Shown here: piece by piece, positions 44,486 through 53,294 of the stretch | Layout of the letters: every line of letters starts with the position of its first letter | How positions within the stretch are numbered: the stretch's first letter is position 1 | Assembly (NCBI RefSeq): GCF_004208535.1 | Contig: NZ_SGIS01000019.1 | Coordinates: forward strand, 34,768-98,767 | From: Sphingomonas populi | Lineage (GTDB): Bacteria > Pseudomonadota > Alphaproteobacteria > Sphingomonadales > Sphingomonadaceae | Direction of reading: 5' to 3' | Length of the DNA stretch: 64,000 bases | The notes under the pieces: generated by a model | The model's database searches: none | Told to the model about the DNA's origin: nothing | The model's input: the letters and a program-made list of their open reading frames with translations, nothing else | Translations under genes and position numbers: made by a program

Positions 44486-45901
44486 TCAGGCGTCGCGCAG
44501 ACCAACGCCGATGCTGGCGCGCGCCTGCTCGGCTTCGCTGGAAACCACCGGATACGCACAATAATCCGCCGCATAATAGGCGCTCGGGCGGTGGTTGCCC
44601 GACCAGCCGATGCCGCCGAACGGTGCGCCTGACGAGGCGCCGTTGGTCGGCTTGTTCCAGTTGACGATGCCGGCACGCGCATTCGCCCAGAATTGGTCGT
44701 ACAGCGCCGGGTTCTGGCTGAGCAAGGTCGCCGACAGGCCGTAACGCGTGTTGTTCGCCTCGGTAATCGCATCCTCGAACGTCTTGGCGCGGATCACCTG
44801 AAGGATCGGCCCGAACAGCTCGATGTCGGGCCGCTCCGCCATGTCGGTGGTGTCGATCATCGCGGGCAGGAGGAACGGCAGCCCGGCTTTGGGCCGCTCG
44901 AGATGGCGAATCGGGCGGCCGCCACGGATCATCAGCTCAAGGAAGCTTTCGCTCAGTTGATCGGCCGATTCGTTGTCGATCACCGGACCCATGAACGGCG
45001 CCGGTTTGGCATGCGGTTCATCGACGATCATGCGGCCGACCAACGTATTGAGCGTATCGATCAGTTGATCGTGGACGCGCTCGTCTACGATCAGCCGGCG
45101 CGCGGCGGTGCAGCGCTGGCCCGCGCTCATGAACGCCGATTGCGCGATGATGACCGCCGCCGAGTGGATGTCGGGCGATTCCCACACGACGATCGGGTTG
45201 TTGCCGCCCATCTCCAGCGCGAGGATCTTCTCGGGCCGGTTGGCGAAGGCGCGGTTGAGCGCGATGCCGGTGCGGGCCGAGCCGGTGAACAGCAGCCCGT
45301 CGATCCCGTCATGCGCGGCGAGCGCCTTGCCCTCGTCCGGGCCGCCGAGCAGCAGCCGCACGCAGCCTTCGGGCACGCCGCTTTCGTGGAAGCACGAGAC
45401 GAGGAACTGGCCGACCGCAGGGGTCTTCTCGGACGGCTTGAACACCACGGCGTTGCCGGCGAGCAAAGCGGGCACGATATGGCCGTTGGGCAGGTGGGCC
45501 GGGAAATTATACGGCCCGAGCACCGCGAGTACGCCATGCGGCTTGTGGCGCAGCGCGATTCGGCTGCCCATCGGCGCGTCGAGCCGGCGCTGGGCGGTAC
45601 GCTCGGCATAGGCTTTGACCGAGATATCGACCTTGGCGATGACCGTTTCGACTTCGGTATGCGCTTCCCACAAAGGCTTGCCGGTTTCGCGCGCGATCAG
45701 ATCGGCGAAGGCATCGGCGCGGCGGCGCACGACGTTGGCGAAGCGGCGCAACGCCTCGGTGCGATAGGCGAGCGGGCGGGAGGCCCAGCTTGCCCAGCTT
45801 TCGCGCGCGATGGCGACTTCGGCATCGACATCGCCGGACTGGCCACGCCAGAGTTCGGCGTTCGTTGCCGGTTCGAAGGAGAGGAGTTCAGACGCGGACA
45901 T
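44486..45901 (-). CDS. astD: succinylglutamate-semialdehyde dehydrogenase
   Basis: A 471-aa aldehyde dehydrogenase. The glutamate LALEMGGNNP and the catalytic cysteine in AGQRCTAARR are present, and GVLAVLGPYNFPAHLPNGHIVPALLAGNAVVFKPSEKTP is typical of AstD, the fourth step of arginine succinyltransferase catabolism. No other ast genes are nearby. It follows selO on the same strand. Confidence 0.9.
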   Translation of the reverse strand: MSASELLSFEPATNAELWRGQSGDVDAEVAIARESWASWASRPLAYRTEALRRFANVVRRRADAFADLIARETGKPLWEAHTEVETVIAKVDISVKAYAERTAQRRLDAPMGSRIALRHKPHGVLAVLGPYNFPAHLPNGHIVPALLAGNAVVFKPSEKTPAVGQFLVSCFHESGVPEGCVRLLLGGPDEGKALAAHDGIDGLLFTGSARTGIALNRAFANRPEKILALEMGGNNPIVVWESPDIHSAAVIIAQSAFMSAGQRCTAARRLIVDERVHDQLIDTLNTLVGRMIVDEPHAKPAPFMGPVIDNESADQLSESFLELMIRGGRPIRHLERPKAGLPFLLPAMIDTTDMAERPDIELFGPILQVIRAKTFEDAITEANNTRYGLSATLLSQNPALYDQFWANARAGIVNWNKPTNGASSGAPFGGIGWSGNHRPSAYYAADYCAYPVVSSEAEQARASIGVGLRDA

Positions 45902-45949
45902 CGCGTGTGCCTTTGCCCGAGTTCGGTGCGGGAATCCACCGCCTCCGCA

Positions 45950-47311
45950 TCATGCGAGCGCCGCGCCCATGTCGCGGATCGCGGCGATCTTGGTGGTGAA
46001 CAGCGACCAGTCATCGCGATCGGCGATCGCCGACCAGATCGCCTCGACCTCGCCGATCACCATCGCGCAGGGGGTGTCGTCGCGCCAATATGCATGGTCG
46101 CGGGATTTGCGCGCGGCATAAGGCGCGGCGCGCGTGCGGGCCTCGGCGAAGGCGTCGCTGTCGGGGAAATGGCCGCCGAACGCGTCGAAGAAGAAGCGAT
46201 CGACCGGCAGCATCTCGGTGCGCAAGCCGCGCTCGACCGCGCCTATCAACGCGGAATCCTCCTCCGGCCCGCGCGGGACGAGGCCGAGTCGCCACAGGAT
46301 CGCTTCGCTCGCGGCGGATTGATACTGATCGCCGAAGGTTTCGAGTACCGCGATCAGCGGCGCCGACTCGCTGACCGTGCGGAGCGCCACGGCGAGTTGC
46401 ATCGCATCCCAATGGATCGCCTCGGGCTGGCGGCCGAAGGCGTAGAGGCCGGAATGGTCGAAATAGGCGGCGGTGAAGGCGGGGTCCCAAGTTGGCAGGA
46501 AACGCCACGGGCCGTAGTCGAAACTTTCGCCGGTGACGTTGATGTTGTCGGTGTTGAGGACGCCGTGGACGAACCCTGCCGCCATGTAGCTGGCGGCCAG
46601 CTTCGCGGTGCGCCGCACCACCAGATCGAGCAGCCGAGTCGCCGGTTCGGTGCCGGGTTCCTCGCCATAGAGGTTGCGCAGGACGTAGCCGATCAGCCGC
46701 TCCATGTTCTCGGCATCGCGCAGATAGGCGAGCCGCTGGAACGTGCCGATACGGATATGGCCGTGGCTGAGCCGCACCAGCACCGCCGAGCGAGTCGGTG
46801 AGGGTTCGTCGTTGCGCTCCAGCGCCTCGCCGGTTTCGATCAGCGAGAAGCTGCGCGAGGTTTCGACGCCGAGCGCCTCCAGCATTTCGGTCGCGAGCAC
46901 TTCGCGTACGCCGCCCTTGAGCGTGAGCCGGCCATCGCCGAAGCGGCTCCACGGCGTCTGGCCGCTGCCCTTGGTGCCGAGGTCCATCAGCCGGTCATTT
47001 CGATCACGCATCTGCGCGAACAGGAAGCCGCGCCCGTCGCCGATGTCTGGATTGTACGAGCGGAACTGGTGGCCGTGGTAGCGCAGCGCGAGCGGCTGCG
47101 GGAGATTGTCGGGCAGTGGTGTGAAGCGACCGAAATGCCCGGTCCATTCGGCATCGCTCAGCGCGTCCAGCCCGATCTCGCCGGCGGCGCGATCGTTGCG
47201 GAAGCGCAGCCGCGTTTCGGGGAAGTTCGCCGCCGCGACGGGATCGTAGAAGGCGTCGCCCAAATCCAGAATGCGCGGATCGGGGCGATAGGCTTGTAGC
47301 GTTTCGTTCAT
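45950..47311 (-). CDS. selO: protein adenylyltransferase SelO
   Basis: A 453-aa pseudokinase-fold AMP-transferase (YdiU/UPF0061): NPDIGDGRGFLFAQMRDRND, DLGTKGSGQTPWSRFGDGRLTLKGGVREVL, AGFVHGVLNTDNINVTGESFDYGPWRF. SelO AMPylates redox-stress proteins in E. coli. No selenocysteine is expected or seen. The start is ATG 47311. Confidence 0.95.
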   Translation of the reverse strand: MNETLQAYRPDPRILDLGDAFYDPVAAANFPETRLRFRNDRAAGEIGLDALSDAEWTGHFGRFTPLPDNLPQPLALRYHGHQFRSYNPDIGDGRGFLFAQMRDRNDRLMDLGTKGSGQTPWSRFGDGRLTLKGGVREVLATEMLEALGVETSRSFSLIETGEALERNDEPSPTRSAVLVRLSHGHIRIGTFQRLAYLRDAENMERLIGYVLRNLYGEEPGTEPATRLLDLVVRRTAKLAASYMAAGFVHGVLNTDNINVTGESFDYGPWRFLPTWDPAFTAAYFDHSGLYAFGRQPEAIHWDAMQLAVALRTVSESAPLIAVLETFGDQYQSAASEAILWRLGLVPRGPEEDSALIGAVERGLRTEMLPVDRFFFDAFGGHFPDSDAFAEARTRAAPYAARKSRDHAYWRDDTPCAMVIGEVEAIWSAIADRDDWSLFTTKIAAIRDMGAALA

Positions 47312-47348
47312 GCCGCGATATGGGTGCGCCACAGCCGAGGACGCAACC

Positions 47349-48221
47349 ATGCCCGCCTATGAAAACCGATACTGGTGGTCGAACGACGGGCTGCGGCTGC
47401 ATTATCGCGACTATCCGGGCCGCGAGGATCGCCCGCCGATCGTCTGCATCCCGGGCCTGACCCGCAATGCGCGCGATTTCGAGGATGTCGCCGCGCGCCT
47501 CGCCGGTGAGTGGCGCGTGATCGCGATCGATCTGCGCGGGCGCGGCGAGAGTGCCTATGCCAAAGACCCGATGACCTACGTGCCGATGACCTATGTTCAG
47601 GACATCGAGGCGCTGCTCGGCGAGCTGGGGGTATCGAGCTTCGTCGCGTTCGGCACTTCGCTTGGTGGCATTCTGACGATGCTGCTGGCGGGTGCGGCGC
47701 GTGAGCGGCTGGCGGGGGCGCTCATCAACGATGTCGGGCCGGAGATCGAGCCGGCGGGGCTGCTGCGGATTCGCGGCTATGTCGGCAAGTCGAACACCTG
47801 GCCGACGTGGATGCACGCCGCGCGCGCGGTGGCGGAAGCCAATGCCGATGCCTTCCCCGGCTATACGATCGAGGATTGGCTGGTGATGGCCAAGCGGCTG
47901 TACCGGGTGAACAGTGCAGGCCGCGTCGTGCTCGATTACGACATGAAGATCGCCGAGCCGTTCCGCGTGCCGGGCAACGAGGCCGGACCCGATATGTGGC
48001 GCGCGCTGGCGCGGCTGGAAGACGTGCCGACGCTGATCGTCCACGGTGCGCTGTCCGATCTGCTGTCGAGCCCGACCGCGATGCGGATGGCCGAGATGCT
48101 CGATCAGGCGGAACTCGTCACCGTGGCCGACGTGGGACACGCGCCGACCTTGTCCGAGCCGGTCGCGGTCGCCGCGATCGAGCGGTTGCTGGCGCGGATC
48201 GGGGAACCGGTGGCGGCCTGA
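47349..48221 (+). CDS. alpha/beta hydrolase
   Basis: A 290-aa alpha/beta-fold hydrolase: IVCIPGLTRNARDFEDVAARL, AIDLRGRGESAYA, the nucleophile elbow GTSLGG, and the catalytic histidine in DVGHAPTL. The acid is probably the Asp in HGALSDLL. The substrate is unknown. The start is ATG 47349. The SDR gene follows after 34 bp. Confidence 0.88.
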   Translation: MPAYENRYWWSNDGLRLHYRDYPGREDRPPIVCIPGLTRNARDFEDVAARLAGEWRVIAIDLRGRGESAYAKDPMTYVPMTYVQDIEALLGELGVSSFVAFGTSLGGILTMLLAGAARERLAGALINDVGPEIEPAGLLRIRGYVGKSNTWPTWMHAARAVAEANADAFPGYTIEDWLVMAKRLYRVNSAGRVVLDYDMKIAEPFRVPGNEAGPDMWRALARLEDVPTLIVHGALSDLLSSPTAMRMAEMLDQAELVTVADVGHAPTLSEPVAVAAIERLLARIGEPVAA

Positions 48222-48255
48222 ACCGTCTCTCCCGTATCGTAAACGGGAGTTTCGC

Positions 48256-49017
48256 ATGCTCAACCTCGCCGACGCGCATACCGCCGTGTCCGGTCTTTCC
48301 GGCAAACGTATCCTCGTCACCGGCGGCACCACGGGGATCGGCCGCGCCATCGCGGTGCTGCTGGCGAGCGAAGGCGCACGCTTGCACGTCTGCGGCCGCA
48401 CGCCCGAGCATCTCGCCGACGCGGTCGGGCGGATCAGCGAAGTCGGGACCGGCGCCGGCACCAATGTCGATCTCGGCGAGCCGGGCGCGCCGGAACGCTA
48501 CGTCAAGACGGCGAGCGACTGGCTTGGCGGGCTCGACGTCGCGGTCATCAACGCCGCGATCCCGGCCGAGGGGCTGACCGACATGAGCGATAGCGAGCTG
48601 CGGTACGCGATCGCGGTCGATTTCACCGCCTATCTCACCAGCGCGCACGCGGCGGTCGAGGCGATGGGCGAGGGTGGCGGCGACATCGTGCTGATCGGAT
48701 CGATGTCGACTCATGTGCTCGGGCCGGGATCGACCGTCTACGCCGGCATCAAGGCGGGCATCGCCGGCTTCGCCGAGGCGTTGCGCAAGGAACTCGGGCC
48801 TAAGAATATCCGCGTGACCTTGGTCGAGCCGTCGCTGACCCAGGCCGACATGCATTATCCCGACATGGATGCGGAGAAGCAGAAGCAGATGGTGCGCGAG
48901 GAAAAGATGCTTCGCTCCGAAGATATCGCCGTCGCGGTGCATTACGCGCTGACCCAGCCGCGCCGCGCGGTGGTGCAGCAGATCGTCGTCGCGCCGCGCA
49001 TGAGCGAGGGCGAGTGA
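48256..49017 (+). CDS. short-chain dehydrogenase/reductase
   Basis: A 253-aa classical SDR: cofactor loop TGGTTGIGRAIA, NAAIPAEG, serine in LIGSMSTHV and YxxxK in VYAGIKAG. It is probably NADP(H)-dependent. The start is ATG 48256 with CGGGAG upstream. Its stop overlaps the possible GTG start of the GH130-like gene, so they are likely co-transcribed. The substrate is unknown. Confidence 0.9.
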   Translation: MLNLADAHTAVSGLSGKRILVTGGTTGIGRAIAVLLASEGARLHVCGRTPEHLADAVGRISEVGTGAGTNVDLGEPGAPERYVKTASDWLGGLDVAVINAAIPAEGLTDMSDSELRYAIAVDFTAYLTSAHAAVEAMGEGGGDIVLIGSMSTHVLGPGSTVYAGIKAGIAGFAEALRKELGPKNIRVTLVEPSLTQADMHYPDMDAEKQKQMVREEKMLRSEDIAVAVHYALTQPRRAVVQQIVVAPRMSEGE

Positions 49018-49019
49018 GC

Positions 49020-50132
49020 ATGGCGTTCGACCAGATCGTGTTCGATCCGCGCGACGTGGATCTCGCGCGCTCGCCGCTCGCGGGCAAGGTCGCTGCCGAG
49101 ACCTATGTGCTGGGCGCGTTCAACCCCGGCATGACCCGGCTGCGCAACGGCAATCTGCTGCTGATGGTGCGCGTCGCCGAGGCGCTCAGGCATCCGATCG
49201 TCGATCAGCATATTCACGCGATCCGGTGGGAGGATGGCGGCTATGTGCTCGATCCCTGGCCGCTCGAACACGTCGATACCGCCGATCCGCGCAAGTTCAT
49301 GATGCGCGGCGGCGGCTGGAAGGTGATGGCGCTGACGTCGCTGTCGTGGCTGCTGCCGGTCGAACTGTCGGCGGACGGCACCAAGGTGGTGGCGGTGCAT
49401 TACGACCGCGCGATCGCGCCGCGTGCGCCGTACCAATGCTACGGCGTCGAGGATGCGCGGATCACGCGGGTCGGCGAGCGCTATCTGATGACGACCTGTT
49501 CGGTCAGTCCCGAGCGGCATGCGACCACGCTCTACACATCGGACGATGCGCTTGACTGGCGGCTCGAAGGCATCGTGCTTGATCATCAGAACAAGGACAT
49601 GTTGATCTTCGAAGGGCAGATCGGCGACAAATATTTCGCGCAGACGCGGCCGCTCGGCGATCTCTATTTCGCTTATCCGCCCGGCAGCGAATGGCGCGCG
49701 GGGCCGTCGATCAATCTGGCGTCGTCGCCTGACGCGCTTCACTGGAAGCCGTATGACAAGCCCGGCATCCGCCCGCACGCGGCGACGCTCGCCACCGCGC
49801 GGATGGGCGGCGGGGCGCCGCCGGTGCTGACCGAGCGTGGCTGGCTGACCCTGTGGCACGGTGTCGAGCCGTCGGGGGTGGTCGGCATCTATCGCACCTA
49901 TTGGTCGATCCTCGACCGCGATGACCCGTCGCTGGTGGTCGCGACCAGCGATGCGCCGCTGCTGGAGCCGGCGCCCGAACTGACCGAGCCGATGAAGGAG
50001 CTGATGTATCTCGATAATGTGGTGTTCACCACCGGCATCGCCGACGCGGGCGACCATTATGTCGTGGCGAGTGGCGAGGCTGATCTCGCCTGCCGCATCA
50101 CGCATGTCGACAAAGCGAAATTTTCCGCCTGA
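49020..50132 (+). CDS. GH130-type glycoside phosphorylase-like protein
   Basis: A 370-aa five-bladed beta-propeller of the GH130/mannoside phosphorylase type: LGAFNPGMTRLRNGNLLLMVRV, YGVEDARITRVGERYLMTTCSVS, KDMLIFEGQIGDKYFAQTRPLG and APPVLTERGWLTLWHGV. Such enzymes split beta-mannosides with phosphate. The partner glycosyltransferase downstream suggests polysaccharide metabolism. A GTG six bases upstream (49014) is in frame. Confidence 0.85.
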   Translation: MAFDQIVFDPRDVDLARSPLAGKVAAETYVLGAFNPGMTRLRNGNLLLMVRVAEALRHPIVDQHIHAIRWEDGGYVLDPWPLEHVDTADPRKFMMRGGGWKVMALTSLSWLLPVELSADGTKVVAVHYDRAIAPRAPYQCYGVEDARITRVGERYLMTTCSVSPERHATTLYTSDDALDWRLEGIVLDHQNKDMLIFEGQIGDKYFAQTRPLGDLYFAYPPGSEWRAGPSINLASSPDALHWKPYDKPGIRPHAATLATARMGGGAPPVLTERGWLTLWHGVEPSGVVGIYRTYWSILDRDDPSLVVATSDAPLLEPAPELTEPMKELMYLDNVVFTTGIADAGDHYVVASGEADLACRITHVDKAKFSA

Positions 50133-50171
50133 GCCTTGAAAGCGGCCCACGAAAGCGGGCAGGGGCGGGGG

Positions 50172-51308
50172 ATGCCTGCGGTGAACATCCTCCACCTCCA
50201 TTCCAGCTTCAGCCTTGGCGGCAAGGAAGCGCGCGCGGTGCGGCTGATGAACGCGTTCGGCGACCGCGCGCGGCACACGATCGTCTCGGCGATGCCCGAC
50301 CAGTACGGCGCGCGCGACGCCATCGCGCCCGGCATCGCCTATGAGATCGCGCAGAACCCGCCCCCGCTGAGCGGCCGCCCTTCGGTCGCGCGGTATGAGG
50401 CGATCACGCGCTACATGCGCCGCTTCGACCTGGTGCTGACCTACAATTGGGGGGGCATCGACGGGGTGATGGCGCGGCGCGTGGCTGGCATGAAGGGGCC
50501 GCCGGTCGTCCACCATGAGGACGGTTTCAACGAGGACGAGGCGCAGGGCCTCAAGCCACAGCGCAACATCTACCGCCGCATCGCGCTCAGCGCCGCGCAC
50601 GCGCTGGCGGTGCCTTCGGTCACGCTGGAGACGATCGCGCTCAAGACGTGGAAACAGCCGGAAAGCCGTGTCCACCGCATCGGCAACGGCATCGCCACCG
50701 CGCGCTATGCGGTGAAGCCCAAGCCCGACGCGATCCCCGGCTTCCGCCGCAAGCCGGGTGAGATCGTGATCGGCACGCTCGCCGGGTTGCGTGCCGTCAA
50801 GAACCTGCCGCTGCTGGTGCGCGCGGTTGGCGGGATGGCGTCGCGCGCGCGGCTGGTGATCGTCGGCGAGGGGCCGGAGCGGCAGGCGATCCTCGACGCG
50901 GCCGAGGCGATGGGGCTGGCGGACCAGCTCGTTATGCCGGGCTTCCTGCCCGAGCCTCACAGATACGTCGGGCTGTTCGACATCATGGCGCTGTCGTCGC
51001 AGAGCGAACAATCGCCGATCTCGATCATCGAAGGGATGGCGGCGGGGTTGCCGATCGTCGCGCCGCCGGTTGGCGACATTCCCAACATGGTCGCGCCGGG
51101 CAACCTTCCCTATATCGAGAATGCCATCGACGAGGTCCGCATTCGCGACGCGTTGCAGGCGATCGCGGGTGCCGAACCCTCGGCGCGGGTCTGGCTCGGC
51201 GAGCAGAATCGGGCTAAAGCGGTTGCAGAATATGACGAGGCAACGATGATCGCGCGCTATGCGGCGCTCTATTCCGGGGCACTCGGCAGGCCCGGTTGTC
51301 TCGGCTGA
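50172..51308 (+). CDS. GT4-type glycosyltransferase
   Basis: A 378-aa GT-B glycosyltransferase: ILHLHSSFSLGGKEARAVRL at the N-terminus, PVVHHEDGFNEDEAQGLKP, IGTLAGLRAVKNLPLLVRAV, and the GT4 signature in ALSSQSEQSPISIIEGMAAGLPIVAPPVGDI. The start is ATG 50172, next to GGGGCGGGGG; a TTG at 50136 is less likely. It follows the GH130-like gene by 39 bp. Substrates are unknown. Confidence 0.9.
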   Translation: MPAVNILHLHSSFSLGGKEARAVRLMNAFGDRARHTIVSAMPDQYGARDAIAPGIAYEIAQNPPPLSGRPSVARYEAITRYMRRFDLVLTYNWGGIDGVMARRVAGMKGPPVVHHEDGFNEDEAQGLKPQRNIYRRIALSAAHALAVPSVTLETIALKTWKQPESRVHRIGNGIATARYAVKPKPDAIPGFRRKPGEIVIGTLAGLRAVKNLPLLVRAVGGMASRARLVIVGEGPERQAILDAAEAMGLADQLVMPGFLPEPHRYVGLFDIMALSSQSEQSPISIIEGMAAGLPIVAPPVGDIPNMVAPGNLPYIENAIDEVRIRDALQAIAGAEPSARVWLGEQNRAKAVAEYDEATMIARYAALYSGALGRPGCLG

Positions 51309-51392
51309 GACCTATTTGTCTCGTCAAGCGTTGCCAAATCGCTATATCACGCGCCAGTTTTGTGTCGGCGCGTTTTCTATCGGGAGATATCG

Positions 51393-52796
51393 GTGTTCAA
51401 AGGTTTGAAGCCCATCATCTATAACGGCCGCGAAGTCTGGCCGTTGGTGGAGGGCGGAAAAGGCGTGGCCGCGACCAATCACGCGAGCGCGGGCGCCTGG
51501 GCGGCGGCTGGCGGAATCGGCACCGTTTCCGCAGTGAACGCCGATAGTTACGATCCTGATGGCAAGATCATCCCGCAGGTCTATCGATCGCTCACCCGCC
51601 GCGAGCGGCATGAGGAACTGATCGAATTCGCGATCGAAGGCGCCGTCCAGCAGGTTCGCCGCGCGTTCGACATCGCCGGCGGCAAGGGCGCGATCAACAT
51701 CAACGTGCTGTGGGAGATGGGCGGCGCCCAGCGAATCCTGCATGGCGTGCTGGAGCGCACGCGCGGCCTCGTCGCCGGCGTGACCTGCGGCGCGGGCATG
51801 CCGTACAAATTGTCCGAGATCGCCTCGTCCTACGACGTCAGCTATCTGCCGATCGTCAGCTCGGGCCGTGCCTTCCGTGCGCTGTGGAAACGCGCCTATT
51901 CCAAGGCGTCCGAGTGGTTGTCGGCGGTGGTCTATGAAGATCCGTGGCTGGCCGGCGGCCACAACGGCCTGTCCAACGCCGAAGATCCACGCAAGCCCGA
52001 AGATCCGTACCCGCGCGTGAAGGCGCTGCGCGAGACGATGCGCGAGGGCGGCATTTCCGACGACGTGCCGATCGTGATGGCCGGCGGCGTCTGGTATCTG
52101 CGCGACTGGAGCGACTGGATCGACAATCCCGAACTCGGTACGATCGCGTTCCAGTTCGGCACGCGCCCGCTGCTGACCAAGGAAAGCCCGATTCCCGAAG
52201 CGTGGAAGGCACGGCTCACCAATATCGAGGAAGGCGAGGTGCTGCTCCACCGCTTCTCGCCGACCGGCTTCTATTCGAGCGCGGTGCGCAACCCGTTCCT
52301 CCGCCACCTCGAAGCGCGATCGGAGCGGCAGATCGCGTTTTCGACGCAGGAAGCGGGCGATCACATCTTCCAGCTCGATGTCGGGGTGAAGGGCAAGAAC
52401 TTCTGGGTGACGCGCAACGATCTGCTGCGCGCGCGGCAGTGGTTTGGCGCTGGCTTCACCGATGCGCTGAAGACGCCCGACAATACTTTGGTGTTCGTGA
52501 CGCCCGAAGAGAAGGGCGTGATCCGCAAGGATCAGTCCGATTGCATGGGCTGCCTCAGCCAGTGTTCGTTCTCGTCCTGGGCGGATAGCGAGACCAATTC
52601 GACCGGACGGCTGGCCGATCCGCGCAGTTTCTGCATCCAGAAGACCTTGCAGGACATCGCGCATGGCGGCGATGTCGAGCAGAATTTGATGTTCGCCGGG
52701 CACGGCGCGTATCAGTTCAAGCGCGATCCGTTCTACTCGAACGGCTTTGTGCCGACGGTGAAGGAACTGGTCGACCGTATTCTGACCGGCGACTGA
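51393..52796 (+). CDS. nitronate monooxygenase family protein
   Basis: A 467-aa FMN-dependent protein of the NMO/2-nitropropane dioxygenase family: PLVEGGKGVAATNHASAGAW, VAGVTCGAGMPYKLSEIA, PIVMAGGVWYLRDW, LGTIAFQFGTRPLLTKESP. The C-terminal part, not found in short NMOs, carries a cysteine cluster (SDCMGCLSQCSFSSW, then FCIQK). The GTG at 51393 was chosen because GGGAG lies at 51381-51385. It ends at a hairpin shared with the convergent gene. Confidence 0.87.
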   Translation: MFKGLKPIIYNGREVWPLVEGGKGVAATNHASAGAWAAAGGIGTVSAVNADSYDPDGKIIPQVYRSLTRRERHEELIEFAIEGAVQQVRRAFDIAGGKGAININVLWEMGGAQRILHGVLERTRGLVAGVTCGAGMPYKLSEIASSYDVSYLPIVSSGRAFRALWKRAYSKASEWLSAVVYEDPWLAGGHNGLSNAEDPRKPEDPYPRVKALRETMREGGISDDVPIVMAGGVWYLRDWSDWIDNPELGTIAFQFGTRPLLTKESPIPEAWKARLTNIEEGEVLLHRFSPTGFYSSAVRNPFLRHLEARSERQIAFSTQEAGDHIFQLDVGVKGKNFWVTRNDLLRARQWFGAGFTDALKTPDNTLVFVTPEEKGVIRKDQSDCMGCLSQCSFSSWADSETNSTGRLADPRSFCIQKTLQDIAHGGDVEQNLMFAGHGAYQFKRDPFYSNGFVPTVKELVDRILTGD

Positions 52797-52801
52797 TACA
52801 G

Positions 52802-52831
52802 GAAGGGCGGCGGATCGCTCCGCCGCCCTTC
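52802..52831. terminator. bidirectional hairpin
   Basis: A 13-bp perfect stem, GAAGGGCGGCGGA (52802-52814) and TCCGCCGCCCTTC (52819-52831), with a TCGC loop, lies between the convergent NMO gene and the 98-aa gene. T-rich tails are weak on both sides. Confidence 0.75.
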
Positions 52832-52839
52832 AGAAGATT

Positions 52840-53136
52840 TTAGCGGTAGCACACCGTCACGCGGCGGTGATGGCGCCAGGTCGTCCGGCAATCGCGACCG
52901 CCGTGGCCCCAGCCGTTGCCATAGCCGCGGTTGCCGCCGTAATAGCCGCGGCGCTCGCCGTGCCAGTCACGACGATCACCACGGAAGCCGCGATGGTCGC
53001 CCCGATAGTCACGACGATCGTCGCGATGGTCGTAACCGCGATGATCGCGGCCGTAATCCTGCGCCGAGGCGCTGGTCGTGATGCCGAGGCCTGCCACCAT
53101 CAGGCCGAGCGCGGCGGCGATCTTGAAGCTTTTCAT
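52840..53136 (-). CDS. exported Arg/Gly/His/Asp/Tyr-rich small protein
   Basis: A 98-aa protein with a signal peptide (MKSFKIAAALGLMVAGLGIT then TSASA) followed by a low-complexity region of DRRD, YRGDHRG, GERRGYYGG units. It ends with a cysteine pair (RDCRTTWRHHRRVTVCYR). Similar short DRRxxR proteins are common in sphingomonads. Function unknown; binding to metals or polyanions is possible from composition only. Confidence 0.75.
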   Translation of the reverse strand: MKSFKIAAALGLMVAGLGITTSASAQDYGRDHRGYDHRDDRRDYRGDHRGFRGDRRDWHGERRGYYGGNRGYGNGWGHGGRDCRTTWRHHRRVTVCYR

Positions 53137-53294
53137 CGTACCATCCTCTGTCCGTTGATCGGTATTGCGGTTTTAGGCCGCGCGATTCGTATCGATGCTG
53201 AATGTGTCTGTAGGCTTAGGTACAGGTTGCTTGCGCACCGATCGGGTGCGCGCCGCCCTTTTAATTTGCCCACGTCCGGCTAAACGCTGCCAGC

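Noticed and set aside
48942..51011. 689-residue open frame opposite the GH130 and GT4 genes
   Set aside because: Shadow frame; the plus-strand genes have clear family motifs and ribosome-binding sites.
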